Source of the DNA: an uncultured Bacteroidota bacterium
GTDB lineage: Bacteria > Bacteroidota > Bacteroidia > Flavobacteriales > Flavobacteriaceae
Assembly (NCBI GenBank): GCA_902519075.1
Contig: CABYIO010000001.1
Coordinates: forward strand, 51,856 to 115,855
DNA: 64,000 nucleotides
Direction of reading: 5' to 3'
Position numbers and translations under genes: made by a program. Position 1 is the stretch's first letter. Every line of letters begins with the position of its first letter. Positions 21,045-31,534 of the stretch are shown in pieces. Under the pieces are notes generated by a model that saw nothing but the letters and a program-made list of their open reading frames with translations, was not told the DNA's origin and did not search any database.

Positions 21045-21665
21045 TTAATTTTGATTAATATCGGAGTTAAGTTTATTTATGTAATACAATATGTTTTCTT
21101 TTCCAAGATGTTTTGTGCTTGAGGTAAGAAATATTTCAGGTAGAAACTCCCAGTTTTCAAGAATTACTTTCTTGTAATTATTTACCTTATTTTCAACACC
21201 ATCTTTCGGGTTGCCATCCTGTTTTAATTTATCGATTTTAGTAAAAACAATTGAGAAAGCAATATTATTTAATGTCAACCATCGCATAAATTCAATATCG
21301 ATCTTTTGTGCTTCGTGTCTTACATCAACTAAAATAAATGCAGAAACTAGTTGGCTTCTGTTTAAAAAATAATCTGTAATTAGTTTTTGAAAAATTTTCT
21401 TTTCTGATTTAGAAGCTTTAGCATATCCATAGCCAGGAAGATCTACAAGGTGCCAAGAGGAATCAATTAAGAAGTGATTAATTAATCTTGTTTTACCTGG
21501 TTTTGAAGAAGTTTTTGCCAGTTTTTTATTATTAGTCAACATATTTATCAATGATGACTTACCTACATTACTTCGACCAATAAAAACATACTCTGGTAAA
21601 TTACTTTTTGGGCAATCTTTTGCATTTTGATTGCTTATAACAAATTTCGCACTTTTAATATTCAT
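21045..21665 (-). CDS. engB: Ribosome biogenesis GTP-binding protein EngB/YsxC
   Basis: EYVFIGRSNVGKSSLINMLTNNKKLAKTSSKPGKTRLINHFLIDSSWHLVDLPGYGYAKASKSEK. Confidence 0.95.
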   Translation of the reverse strand: MNIKSAKFVISNQNAKDCPKSNLPEYVFIGRSNVGKSSLINMLTNNKKLAKTSSKPGKTRLINHFLIDSSWHLVDLPGYGYAKASKSEKKIFQKLITDYFLNRSQLVSAFILVDVRHEAQKIDIEFMRWLTLNNIAFSIVFTKIDKLKQDGNPKDGVENKVNNYKKVILENWEFLPEIFLTSSTKHLGKENILYYINKLNSDINQN

Positions 21666-22432
21666 TATTTTAGGACAATTTTTGAAGAAAGCCAATCTAT
21701 AAGTAATGCATTAAATTGATCTGGGTGCTCCATCATTGGTGCATGTCCACATTTGTCAATCCAAAAAAGATCTGAGTCAGGAAGGAGTTTGTGAAATTCG
21801 TCAGCAACTTCAGGTGGTGTTACATTATCATTTTTTCCCCAAATTATACATGTTGGAAGCTTCATTTTTGGTAAATCATCAGCCATATTATGTCTAATTG
21901 CACTTTTAGCCATTGCCAATATTTTAATCAGCTTATTTCTGTCATTAACAGTTTCAAAAACTTCATCAACAAGTTCTTTGGTTGCTGTTTTTGGACTATA
22001 AAATACTTCTTCAACTTTTTTCTTAATTACATTGTAATCACCTCTTTTTGTATATCCGCTTCCCATACCTTTTTCGTAAAGTCCTGAGCTTCCTGTTAAA
22101 ATTAAGCCCCTGGCTTTATTAAAAAGCTTGGTGTAATAAAGTCCAATATGACCACCTAGGGAATTACCCATTAAAACAAATTCTTTAAGTTTTTTATGGA
22201 TTATAAACCTGTCTAAAAACTTTGCTAATTCTTTTACAGAAGTCTTAAGTATAGGTAGATCGTAAATCGGCAATACAGGCATTATAACTTTAAAATCCCT
22301 TTGTTTAAAAAAATCTGTAACATAATTAAAATTACTCAAGTTGCCCATGAGACCGTGAAGGATAATAATTGGGAAGCCTTCACCTTCTTCAATGTATTTA
22401 TAGCCGTTTTCTTCTATAAGATTGAAATCCAT
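21665..22432 (-). CDS. Alpha/beta hydrolase
   Basis: IILHGLMGNLSNF, LMGNSLGGHIGLYY (GNSLG nucleophile), IWGKNDNVTPP, CGHAPMMEHPDQF. Confidence 0.9.
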   Translation of the reverse strand: MDFNLIEENGYKYIEEGEGFPIIILHGLMGNLSNFNYVTDFFKQRDFKVIMPVLPIYDLPILKTSVKELAKFLDRFIIHKKLKEFVLMGNSLGGHIGLYYTKLFNKARGLILTGSSGLYEKGMGSGYTKRGDYNVIKKKVEEVFYSPKTATKELVDEVFETVNDRNKLIKILAMAKSAIRHNMADDLPKMKLPTCIIWGKNDNVTPPEVADEFHKLLPDSDLFWIDKCGHAPMMEHPDQFNALLIDWLSSKIVLK

Positions 22433-22470
22433 ATCCAGATTTTTAATCAAAATTAATCAAATTTATTCAG

Positions 22471-22495
22471 AATCACTCAATTAAGAGTGCTGATT
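22471..22495. promoter_or_regulatory. Imperfect inverted repeat in the hydrolase/mraZ divergent intergenic region
   Basis: AATCACTC-aattaa-GAGTG-c-TGATT. Confidence 0.4.
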
Positions 22496-22623
22496 AACAA
22501 TTAATGAACAATGTGTGTTGATTAATTATAGTTTATTTGTAACCACCTGTATATCAGTTATTTATACAATTATTTTCTATTATTTAAATCATAAAAATCG
22601 GAGAATCTTTAATTTTATTAACA

Positions 22624-22650
22624 ATGTGGTAAAATGTGGTAAAATGTGGT
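22624..22650 (+). promoter_or_regulatory. Three tandem MraZ-box-like repeats upstream of mraZ
   Basis: ATGTGGTAAA ATGTGGTAAA ATGTGGT: GTGG core with exact 10-bp period, 43-69 bp upstream of the mraZ start. Confidence 0.8.
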
Positions 22651-22661
22651 AATTTTTTTAT

Positions 22662-22669
22662 TAAATTTG
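22662..22669 (+). promoter_or_regulatory. Possible -7 element of the dcw promoter
   Basis: TAAATTTG (TANNTTTG), 12 bp downstream of the last MraZ-box-like repeat. Confidence 0.5.
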
Positions 22670-22692
22670 AGATTACATAACTGAGAAGGATT

Positions 22693-23148
22693 TTGAATTA
22701 TTTAATTGGAACATACGAGTGTAAAATTGATGTTAAGGGAAGGCTTTTAATTCCCTCTGCATTTAAAAAACAGCTTGCACCTGTTATTCCCAAAGGTTTT
22801 GTTTTAAAAAGAGCTGTGTTTCAAAATTGCCTAGAGTTGTATCCTTTGGAACAATGGGAAGAGTTAATAAAAAAGGTCAATTCACTTAACAGGTTTAAGA
22901 AGAAGAATAATGATTTTATCAGAAGGTTTACTGCAGGTGTAAAATTTATTGAACTAGACAGTAACGGAAGGTTGTTGATCCCTAGAGATTTGATAGAATT
23001 TTCAAATATTAAAAGGGAGGTTACACTCTCCACCTCTGTTAACATAATCGAAATATGGGATAAATCAAGTTATGAAAAAGCAATTGCAGATTCTAGAGAT
23101 GATTTTGCTCAACTGGCTGAAGAAGTAATGGGTGGCGATGAAGAGTGA
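22693..23148 (+). CDS. mraZ: Transcriptional regulator MraZ (TTG start)
   Basis: MNYLIGTYECKIDVKGRLLIPSAFK...RRFTAGVKFIELDSNGRLLIPRDLIEFSNI; AGAAGGA RBS; first gene of the dcw cluster. Confidence 0.95.
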   Translation: MNYLIGTYECKIDVKGRLLIPSAFKKQLAPVIPKGFVLKRAVFQNCLELYPLEQWEELIKKVNSLNRFKKKNNDFIRRFTAGVKFIELDSNGRLLIPRDLIEFSNIKREVTLSTSVNIIEIWDKSSYEKAIADSRDDFAQLAEEVMGGDEE

Positions 23149-24040
23149 TTATCATTTACCTGTATTGCTAAAAGAGTCGATTAATGGTTTAAAAATAGAT
23201 GATGAAGGAATATATGTTGATGCAACTTTTGGAGGAGGCGGTCATAGTTTAGAAATATTAAGGAGCCTATCTAAAAAGGGAAGATTAGTTTCTTTTGATC
23301 AGGATCTAGATTCAAAAAATAATTCTTATGAAGAAAGTAATTTTTATTTCGTTAATGAAAATTTTAAATACATGAAGAGGTTTTTAAAAAATTTAGGTTT
23401 TTCAAAAGTTAATGGAATACTAGCTGACCTTGGAGTTTCTTCTTTTCAAATTAATACTCCTGCTAGAGGGTTTTCTTACCGGTATGATGCAGCTCTAGAT
23501 ATGAGAATGAATAAAAACAACAAACTTGATGCGATGAAAGTCATAAACAGCTATAACCATGAAAATCTTAGTAAAATTTTATTCGAATATGGAGACATAA
23601 AGAATTCAAAAAAAATATCAGAAGAAATTATTAAAGCTAGAACGGCAAATAAAATAAATACAACATTTGATTTTAATAAGATACTTAAGCCACTTTACCC
23701 TGAGAGGTATTTAAATAAAAATCTTTCTAGAATTTATCAAGCTATTAGAATTGAAGTTAATAAAGAATTAGATGTCCTAAAGTCATTTTTAGAGCAGACA
23801 AGCGAATTATTATTGCCTGGCGGTAGATTATGTGTTATTTCTTATCACTCTTTAGAGGACAGAATGGTAAAAAGATATATAACTAATGGAAATTTTTCGA
23901 CAACTGCTGAAAAAGATCTATACGGAAACTTTTCTGTACCCTTTAAAAAAATTGGAAAAATGATTCAACCATCAGCTGTAGAGCTAAAAGAAAATATAAG
24001 GTCTAGAAGCGCAAAATTGAGAATAGCCGAGAAAATTTAA
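23138..24040 (+). CDS. rsmH: 16S rRNA (cytosine(1402)-N(4))-methyltransferase
   Basis: HLPVLLKESINGL, DATFGGGGHSLEIL, GILADLGVSSFQINTPARGFSYRYDAALDMRMN, YHSLEDRMVKRYI. Confidence 0.96.
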   Translation: MKSDYHLPVLLKESINGLKIDDEGIYVDATFGGGGHSLEILRSLSKKGRLVSFDQDLDSKNNSYEESNFYFVNENFKYMKRFLKNLGFSKVNGILADLGVSSFQINTPARGFSYRYDAALDMRMNKNNKLDAMKVINSYNHENLSKILFEYGDIKNSKKISEEIIKARTANKINTTFDFNKILKPLYPERYLNKNLSRIYQAIRIEVNKELDVLKSFLEQTSELLLPGGRLCVISYHSLEDRMVKRYITNGNFSTTAEKDLYGNFSVPFKKIGKMIQPSAVELKENIRSRSAKLRIAEKI

Positions 24041-24044
24041 CTAA

Positions 24045-24362
24045 ATGAAGAATAAGTTATTTAATATCATGAGAGGATCTTTTTTAGTTGATGAAAAATC
24101 AACTTCAAATTGGATTTATATTTTCCTTTTTCTAATTCTATCCTTGGTTATGATATCATCCTCTCATTCCGTTGACCAAAAGGTCTATAAAATAGCATCA
24201 TTAAATGAAGAAATTAAATCTCTGAGATCTGAATTCGTAGATACAAGAACAAGACTGATGATTTACAAAATGGAATCATCTGTAAAAAATAGATTATCCC
24301 AGCAGGGAATAAAATCATTAAAAACTCCTCCAGTTAAAATTGTTATAAATGTCAATAACTAA
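24045..24362 (+). CDS. FtsL-like cell division protein
   Basis: Short single-TM protein with coiled-coil-like stretch between rsmH and ftsI, the usual ftsL position. Confidence 0.75.
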   Translation: MKNKLFNIMRGSFLVDEKSTSNWIYIFLFLILSLVMISSSHSVDQKVYKIASLNEEIKSLRSEFVDTRTRLMIYKMESSVKNRLSQQGIKSLKTPPVKIVINVNN

Positions 24363-26343
24363 GAAAAAAATAACGAACAGACTTTATTTAATCAGCTTGC
24401 TTCTGATCGTTATTATTTTTTCTATTGTTTTTAAAATTATTGACTTACAGTTTTTTAAAGGTGACTATTACATTGACATTTCTGAAAAAAGAGAATTTAA
24501 AAATATAGAAATCCCTGCAAACAGAGGTAATATTTATTCTGACACTGGAAAACTTCTGGCAAGCTCAGTACCTAAATATGATATTAGATTTGATGCCCTG
24601 GCGCCAAGCGACTCGAACTTTAATAAATATGTTGATGAATTGGCATTAGAACTCGCTTCATATTTTGGAGAATCATCAGAGATGTATTCTAACAAACTAA
24701 GGCAAGCAAGAAAAGATAAAAACAGATATTTATTAATTGCTAGAAACCTGGGTTATCTAGATTGTAAGAAATTTAAAAATTTCCCATTATTTAATCTTGG
24801 CGGATTTAGAGGTGGATTTATAACCGAACAATATACCAAAAGGGATTATCCTATTGGTGGAATAGCTCAAAGAACTGTAGGATACGAAAGGTATGATGAT
24901 TTTGGCAATGCTATGAGACCAGGGCTTGATGGAGCATTTGGGCCAAAATATCTAAAAGGTGAAAACGGAATTAGGTTCTCTCAAAAAATAGGACTTGGTC
25001 AGTGGAAGCCCGTCTTAGATTATAATGAAAAAGAACCTAGAGATGGTTACGATTTACACACTACACTAAATATAGAAATTCAAGATTTAGCTCATCACGC
25101 ACTATTACGTCAATTAGAATTTTATGAAGCAGAACATGGTAGTGTAGTGGTAATGGAAACTAAAACAGGTGAAATTAAAGCTATTTCAAATTTAGGAAGA
25201 ACCTCTGAGGGTAAATATTATGAGAAGTTGAATTATGCAGTTGGTGAATCTCATGAGCCTGGGTCAACATTTAAGCTAATGGCAATGGTTAGGGCTCTAG
25301 AAGACAAGGTAATTGACACCTCAGACATCGTTGATACCAAAAACGGAATCTTAAGTTTTTATGGAAGAAAGGTAAGGGATTCTAAAAAGGGTGGTTACGG
25401 AAAAATATCAGCTGCAAAAGCATTTGAAGTCTCTTCAAATACTGGAATAGTCCAAATCATTAATGATAATTATAATGAAAAACCCGAACAATTTGTTGAC
25501 GGGTTATTTGATATGAAAATCAATGAACCCCTTGGCCTACCAATACTTGGAGAAGGTGAGCCAAAATTTACACATCCAAGAGATAAAGTTAATTGGGATG
25601 GACTTGACCTGCCATGGATGGCTTTTGGATATGGAATATCATTGACCCCTTTACAAACCCTTACTTTTTATAACGCAATTGCTAATGATGGGGTAATGGT
25701 AAAGCCAAGATTCATAAAAGAAGTAAAGCAATTTGACCAAGTAATAGAAAAATTTGATACTGAAATTATTTCGAATTCAATTTGCAGTAAAGAAACCATT
25801 GACAAGGTTAAAAATATGATGAAAAATGTTGTAGAAAAAGAACATGGTACTGCACATAATATTTATTCTGAAGATTTTTCAATGGCAGGAAAAACTGGTA
25901 CGTGTCAAACTGAATATTGGAAGTCAACGGGTTTATATATTTCATCATTTGCTGGTTACTTTCCAGCTGAAAATCCTAAATATTCATGCATTGTCGTAAT
26001 TCACAAACCAGATAAGAAAAAAGGCTACTATGGAAATATAGTTGCGGCTCCTGTATTTAAAGAAATTGCACAAAAGATATATTCAAATATACCAGAAGTT
26101 GAAAGCTATGATGAAATAAAATTTGAGTCTATTGAAGCAATAAGTAATCAGGAATTTGTATCAAAGCTAGAAAATATGATAATGCCTGATATTTCTAAAT
26201 ATGAGTTAATGGATATCATTCCGATGATTGAAAACAACGGCTATAAGTTGTCAATTGAGGGGAATGGAAATAAAGTTAGACAGATAACAAAGTCTGGAAC
26301 AAAATTAAAAAAGGGTCAAACAATAAAAATAAATTTGATTTGA
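24349..26343 (+). CDS. ftsI: Peptidoglycan D,D-transpeptidase FtsI/PBP with C-terminal PASTA-like domain
   Basis: IPANRGNIYSDTGKLLASS, EPGSTFKLMAM (SxxK), SSNTGIVQI (SxN), AGKTGTCQT (KTG). Confidence 0.95.
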   Translation: MSITKKKITNRLYLISLLLIVIIFSIVFKIIDLQFFKGDYYIDISEKREFKNIEIPANRGNIYSDTGKLLASSVPKYDIRFDALAPSDSNFNKYVDELALELASYFGESSEMYSNKLRQARKDKNRYLLIARNLGYLDCKKFKNFPLFNLGGFRGGFITEQYTKRDYPIGGIAQRTVGYERYDDFGNAMRPGLDGAFGPKYLKGENGIRFSQKIGLGQWKPVLDYNEKEPRDGYDLHTTLNIEIQDLAHHALLRQLEFYEAEHGSVVVMETKTGEIKAISNLGRTSEGKYYEKLNYAVGESHEPGSTFKLMAMVRALEDKVIDTSDIVDTKNGILSFYGRKVRDSKKGGYGKISAAKAFEVSSNTGIVQIINDNYNEKPEQFVDGLFDMKINEPLGLPILGEGEPKFTHPRDKVNWDGLDLPWMAFGYGISLTPLQTLTFYNAIANDGVMVKPRFIKEVKQFDQVIEKFDTEIISNSICSKETIDKVKNMMKNVVEKEHGTAHNIYSEDFSMAGKTGTCQTEYWKSTGLYISSFAGYFPAENPKYSCIVVIHKPDKKKGYYGNIVAAPVFKEIAQKIYSNIPEVESYDEIKFESIEAISNQEFVSKLENMIMPDISKYELMDIIPMIENNGYKLSIEGNGNKVRQITKSGTKLKKGQTIKINLI

Positions 26344-27797
26344 AACTGATAAGGGAAATATTATATAAAGTTGAAATTAATTCTGTAATAGGAAATACCT
26401 CTCTAACTATAAATAAGATTGAATTTGATTCAAGGTTAATAAAAGAAGGAGATATGTATGTTGCTATAAAGGGTGTTAATGTTGATGGCCATGATTTTAT
26501 TCCACAAGCAATTCAAAACGGCGCAAATTGTATTATATGCGAAAAAACACCCGACCAAAAAGTTGATGATGTAGTATATGTTAACGTTTCTTCATCTAGA
26601 AAAGCCCTTGCTATAATCTCATCTAACTATTATGATAATCCCTCTTCAAGATTAAATTTGATCGGCGTAACAGGAACAAACGGAAAAACAACCATCACCA
26701 CATTACTATTTAACTTATATATGAGTTTGGGAATTAAGTCAGGTTTAATTTCAACAGTGAAGATTTCATTTGATGACAAAACTATTCAATCTAGTCAGAC
26801 TACTCCAGATTCACTTTCAATAAATCGTTACTTATCTGAAATGGTAAATTCAGATGTGCGCTATTGTTTTATGGAGGTAAGCTCACATGGGATTGATCAA
26901 TGTAGAATTGAAGGATTGGTTTTTAAGGGAGGGGTTTTTACAAATCTAACTCATGATCACTTAGATTACCACGAAAGTTTTGAGAATTACAGGGACACAA
27001 AAAAACAATTTTTCGATTCCCTAGGCTCTGATTCATTTGCTTTAACCAATAATGATGATAGAAATGGATTGATAATGACTCAAAATACATTAGCAGATAC
27101 ATATACATATTCTTTAAATTCCATCTCAGATTTTAAAGCAAAAATTTTAGAATCCTCTTTTGACGGAATGTTGTTGAAAACTAATAATTCAGAATTTTGG
27201 TCGAAGCTAGTTGGAAAGTTTAATGCATACAATATTTTATCTGTATACGCAATTGCTTCAATTTTAGGATTACCAAAAGATGAGTTGCTTGAGGCCTTAA
27301 GTTCCTTGGAGGCTGTTGCAGGAAGATTTCAATTTTATAAGAAAAATAAAATAACAGCAATTGTTGATTATGCCCATACTCCAGATGCACTTAAAAACAT
27401 CTTGAAATCTATAAATGAAATTAAGACTCCTAAAAATAATTTAATAACAGTTGTTGGATGCGGAGGTAATAGGGATAAAACTAAAAGACCAGTAATGGGA
27501 GATATTGCAAGTAATCTTAGTTCTAAGGTAATTTTTACTAGTGACAATCCAAGATATGAAGATCCTGACTCAATAATTGAAGAGATGTTAAAAGGTGTAA
27601 AGTCTACAAATACGAACAAGACTATATCAATAACAAATAGAAAAGAAGCAATAAAAACAGCATGTCAATTTGCTCAGTCTAATGATATTATTCTTGTAGC
27701 TGGAAAAGGCCATGAATCATATCAAGAGGTCAAAGGTATTAAAAGTGATTTTGATGACTTTAAGATTATTAAAGAATTATTAAACCAAAAAAATTAA
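26340..27797 (+). CDS. murE: UDP-N-acetylmuramoyl-L-alanyl-D-glutamate--2,6-diaminopimelate ligase
   Basis: GVTGTNGKTTITTLLFNLY, FTNLTHDHLDYHESFENYRDTKKQFF, VDYAHTPDALKNIL, TSDNPRYEDPDSII (DNPR mDAP motif). Confidence 0.95.
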   Translation: MKLIREILYKVEINSVIGNTSLTINKIEFDSRLIKEGDMYVAIKGVNVDGHDFIPQAIQNGANCIICEKTPDQKVDDVVYVNVSSSRKALAIISSNYYDNPSSRLNLIGVTGTNGKTTITTLLFNLYMSLGIKSGLISTVKISFDDKTIQSSQTTPDSLSINRYLSEMVNSDVRYCFMEVSSHGIDQCRIEGLVFKGGVFTNLTHDHLDYHESFENYRDTKKQFFDSLGSDSFALTNNDDRNGLIMTQNTLADTYTYSLNSISDFKAKILESSFDGMLLKTNNSEFWSKLVGKFNAYNILSVYAIASILGLPKDELLEALSSLEAVAGRFQFYKKNKITAIVDYAHTPDALKNILKSINEIKTPKNNLITVVGCGGNRDKTKRPVMGDIASNLSSKVIFTSDNPRYEDPDSIIEEMLKGVKSTNTNKTISITNRKEAIKTACQFAQSNDIILVAGKGHESYQEVKGIKSDFDDFKIIKELLNQKN

Positions 27798-27800
27798 TTT

Positions 27801-29012
27801 ATGCTCTACTACTTTTTCGAATTTCTAGAAAATCAATATCAAATCCCAGGTGCATCATTATTCACGTATATTTCATTTAGAGCTGCAGCTGCAATTATTA
27901 CTTCATTACTTATTTCAACAATTTTTGGTAAAAGAATAATTGATTTTTTAAGAAAAAAACAAATTGGAGAATCAGTTAGAGACCTAGGTTTAGATGGTCA
28001 AATTGAAAAAACTGGCACTCCGACAATGGGAGGGTTGATAATCATTATTTCAACAATTATCCCAGTACTCCTTTTTGCTAATCTCAAGAATATATACATC
28101 ATTTTATTAATTGTGACTTTGGTGTGGATGGGAATTATAGGTTTTGTTGATGATTATATTAAACTTTACAAAAAAGACAAAGACGGTTTAAGAGGTAAGT
28201 ATAAAATTATCGGTCAAATAATTTTAGGATTGTTTGTTGGTTTCACTTTGTTTTTTCACCCTGAGGTTACAGTCAAAGATCAGAGCCCGTTTGGGATAGA
28301 ATTACAGTCAGCTGATAATTTGACTGAATATAAATCTACAGAGACTACAATTCCTTTTGTTAAGGACAATGTTTTTAATTATTCAGATTTAATAACATGG
28401 ATTGATCCAAGTTTGGAATCATATACATGGATTGTGTTTATATTTTTTGTTGTACTAATTATTGCAGCTGTTTCAAATGGAGCCAACTTAACCGATGGTT
28501 TAGACGGGCTTGCAGCTGGTTCATCTGCAATAATTATCCTAACACTAGGTGTATTTACGTGGGTTTCAGGTAATATTATTTTCTCCGATTATTTAAATAT
28601 AATGTATATCCCCAGGGTTGGTGAGATAACAATATTTATTGGTGCTTTTGTTGGTGCCTTAGTAGGGTTCTTGTGGTATAATACTTACCCAGCCCAAGTT
28701 TTTATGGGTGATACTGGAAGTTTGACAATTGGGGGGATAATAGCAGTGATATCAATCGCGGTTAGAAAGGAATGGTTAATACCGTTAATCTGTGGAATTT
28801 TTCTTGTAGAAAATATCTCTGTTATCATGCAGGTTTTTTATTTCAAGTATACCAGAAAAAAATATGGCGTAGGAAAAAGAATTTTTTTAATGTCCCCGTT
28901 ACACCATCATTTTCAAAAAAAGGGATATCACGAAAGTAAAATAGTAACAAGGTTTTGGATTGTAGGAATAGCTTTAGCAATTCTATCAATCATAACTCTT
29001 AAAATTAGATAA
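27801..29012 (+). CDS. mraY: Phospho-N-acetylmuramoyl-pentapeptide-transferase
   Basis: [92 protein letters not shown]. Confidence 0.97.
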   Translation: MLYYFFEFLENQYQIPGASLFTYISFRAAAAIITSLLISTIFGKRIIDFLRKKQIGESVRDLGLDGQIEKTGTPTMGGLIIIISTIIPVLLFANLKNIYIILLIVTLVWMGIIGFVDDYIKLYKKDKDGLRGKYKIIGQIILGLFVGFTLFFHPEVTVKDQSPFGIELQSADNLTEYKSTETTIPFVKDNVFNYSDLITWIDPSLESYTWIVFIFFVVLIIAAVSNGANLTDGLDGLAAGSSAIIILTLGVFTWVSGNIIFSDYLNIMYIPRVGEITIFIGAFVGALVGFLWYNTYPAQVFMGDTGSLTIGGIIAVISIAVRKEWLIPLICGIFLVENISVIMQVFYFKYTRKKYGVGKRIFLMSPLHHHFQKKGYHESKIVTRFWIVGIALAILSIITLKIR

Positions 29013-30341
29013 TTGAATAATATTATAATACTTGGAGCAGGAGAAAGTGGATTAGGTAGCGCATTGCTAGCTAAGAGAAATAAATATGATGTATTTGTTT
29101 CTGATTCTTCAAGAATTTCCGAGCAAGTAAAAAATAAACTAGTTGAATCAGGTATTGATTTTGAGGAAAATTCACATCAAAAAGCCAAGACTCTAAAACC
29201 TGATTTTATAGTAAAAAGCCCAGGTATTTCTGATGCAAATGATATTGTTAAATCTTTTACATCTGCTTCTGTTAAAATAATTTCTGAAATTGAATTTGCT
29301 TCCCTCCATTGCAATTCGAAGATTATTGGAGTTACAGGAAGTAACGGAAAGACAACTACTACAACATTAGCTTATAAGTTAATTTCAGATGGTGGCTATA
29401 ATTGTACAATTTCAGGAAATATTGGTAACAGTTTTTCAAGTGTCTGTGAAAATGATACTGATTTTAGCATTGTAGAAGTAAGTAGTTTTCAATTAGATGG
29501 AATAGAAAGTTTTAAGCCACACATTGCAATATTAACTGCAATCACTCCAGACCATCTTGATCGCTACAAAAATTTTGAAGCTTATGTTGAATCAAAATTT
29601 AAAATAATTAAAAATCAATCGGAGAAAGATTATTTAATCTATGATTCTGATTGTAAGACAATAGATAGCTATATAAAATCAAACAAAATTAAGTCAAAGC
29701 TACTCCCTTTTTCAATAAAAAAAAAAGTCGATCAAGGAGCTTACTTTTTCAACAACGAAATAAATATTATAACTGAAAAAAATAAAATTAATATGCCAAC
29801 AGAAAACTTTTTAGTCAAAGGAAATCACAACATTAAGAATGCAATGGCTGCTGCAACGGTTGCAAACTTATTGAAGATCAGAAAAGAGACAATCAGAAAA
29901 AGTCTTGAACATTTTCAGGGTGTTGAACATAGGTTAGAAAATGTTTTAACCATCAACAAGGTCAAGTACATAAACGATTCAAAAGCTACAAATGTAAATG
30001 CCACATATTATGCGCTTGAGTCTATGGAAGCCCCAACCGTTTGGATTGTTGGAGGTGTTGATAAAGGTAATGATTACTCAGATTTAAAAAAGGTTGTAGG
30101 TAAGAGAGTGAAGGCGATTATTTGTCTTGGTTTAAATAATATGAAAATAATGGACCAATTTGAAAACATGGTTGAGTATATAATTGACACAAAATCAATG
30201 GATGAAGCCGTTAGTGCAGCTTATAAAATTTCATCATCAGGAGATTGTGTATTACTTTCTCCAGCATGTGCAAGTTTTGATCTATTTGACGATTTTGAGG
30301 ATAGGGGTAGACAATTTAAAGCAGCAGTAAGAAAATTATAA
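29013..30341 (+). CDS. murD: UDP-N-acetylmuramoylalanine--D-glutamate ligase
   Basis: IILGAGESGLGSALLAKR, SPGISDAND, GVTGSNGKTTTTTLAYKL, FQGVEHRLENVLTINKVKYINDSKATNVNATYYALES. Confidence 0.96.
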   Translation: MNNIIILGAGESGLGSALLAKRNKYDVFVSDSSRISEQVKNKLVESGIDFEENSHQKAKTLKPDFIVKSPGISDANDIVKSFTSASVKIISEIEFASLHCNSKIIGVTGSNGKTTTTTLAYKLISDGGYNCTISGNIGNSFSSVCENDTDFSIVEVSSFQLDGIESFKPHIAILTAITPDHLDRYKNFEAYVESKFKIIKNQSEKDYLIYDSDCKTIDSYIKSNKIKSKLLPFSIKKKVDQGAYFFNNEINIITEKNKINMPTENFLVKGNHNIKNAMAAATVANLLKIRKETIRKSLEHFQGVEHRLENVLTINKVKYINDSKATNVNATYYALESMEAPTVWIVGGVDKGNDYSDLKKVVGKRVKAIICLGLNNMKIMDQFENMVEYIIDTKSMDEAVSAAYKISSSGDCVLLSPACASFDLFDDFEDRGRQFKAAVRKL

Positions 30342-31534
30342 TGAATAATATTTTAGAAAATATACAAGGAGATAAAACACTGTGGGCAGTTTTAATATTG
30401 CTTGCTGGTTTTTCATTCTTGCCTGTATATAGTGCGGCAAGTAATCTTGCATATGTTTCAGCATCAGGAAATACTTTTAATTTTTTATTTAAGCATTTTA
30501 TTCACTTATCCCTAGGATTTACGTTCATGTATTTTATGCAAAAGATACCATATCATTACTTCAGGGGAATATCAATTCTTATGATTCCTGTAGTAATTGT
30601 TTTACTGTTATACACCCTTTTCCAACCAACTATCACAGATTCATTAACTAATACTAACAGATGGATTAAAATACCTTTTGTAGGTTTTACTTTTCAACCA
30701 TCAACTTTGGCCGGGGTCATTTTAATGATTTATGTTTCAAGGTATTTAGCTAAAATTAAAGACATCGAAATTCGTTTTAGTAAGACTATTTTACCGCTTT
30801 GGATTCCAATATTATTAATTTTATTATTAATTCTTCCAGCTAACTTTTCAACTACAGCAATAATATTTTGTATGGTGGTTTTATTATGTTTTGTTGGAGG
30901 TTATCCGATAAAACATTTACTAGGGATCATTTTTTCTGGAATTTTAGTTTTATCAATTTTTATTTTAACTATAAGAGCATATCCCGGAATTTTTCCAAAT
31001 CGAGTTGATACATGGAAAAGCAGGATTGAAAATTTTATAAATAAAGAAAATACTACAGAAAACTATCAAATTGAAAAGGCTAAAATAGCAATTGCAACAG
31101 GCGGTGTTAGAGGCTTAGGTCCTGGAAAAAGTGTTCAAAAGAATTTCCTTCCACAATCTTCATCAGACTTTATTTTTGCAATTATTGTTGAGGAGTATGG
31201 CTTAATTGGAGGCTTATCACTTTTATTAGCCTACGCTTTATTTCTTCTAAGAGTGATAATTATTTCAAATAAAGCAGATAGTGTGTTTGGCTCATTGTTA
31301 GTAATTGGTCTCGGTATTCCAATAGTTTTTCAAGCACTGATTAACATTGGCGTTTCGGTTGAGCTATTTCCCATTACTGGTCAGCCACTACCTTTGATTA
31401 GTAGTGGTGGAACATCAATATGGATGACTTGTATCGCAATAGGAATAATACAAAGTGTTAAAAACGGATCTAATCAAAAAATTATCAATTCTGATGAGGA
31501 TAACCCATTAGAAATATTAAAAGAAACGATTTAA
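30341..31534 (+). CDS. ftsW: Peptidoglycan glycosyltransferase FtsW (SEDS)
   Basis: Polytopic; NRWIKIPFVGFTFQPSTLAGVILMIYVSRYL, GLGPGKSVQKNFLPQSSSDFIFAIIVEEYGLIGG, GQPLPLISSGGTSIW. Confidence 0.95.
   Translation: MNNILENIQGDKTLWAVLILLAGFSFLPVYSAASNLAYVSASGNTFNFLFKHFIHLSLGFTFMYFMQKIPYHYFRGISILMIPVVIVLLLYTLFQPTITDSLTNTNRWIKIPFVGFTFQPSTLAGVILMIYVSRYLAKIKDIEIRFSKTILPLWIPILLILLLILPANFSTTAIIFCMVVLLCFVGGYPIKHLLGIIFSGILVLSIFILTIRAYPGIFPNRVDTWKSRIENFINKENTTENYQIEKAKIAIATGGVRGLGPGKSVQKNFLPQSSSDFIFAIIVEEYGLIGGLSLLLAYALFLLRVIIISNKADSVFGSLLVIGLGIPIVFQALINIGVSVELFPITGQPLPLISSGGTSIWMTCIAIGIIQSVKNGSNQKIINSDEDNPLEILKETI

Noticed and set aside
22540-22600. DnaA-box-like TTATACAAT and AT-rich DNA upstream of mraZ as a possible replication origin
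   Set aside because: Only one poor match to TTATNCACA and no dnaA/dnaN/rpmH nearby; AT richness is normal for this genome.
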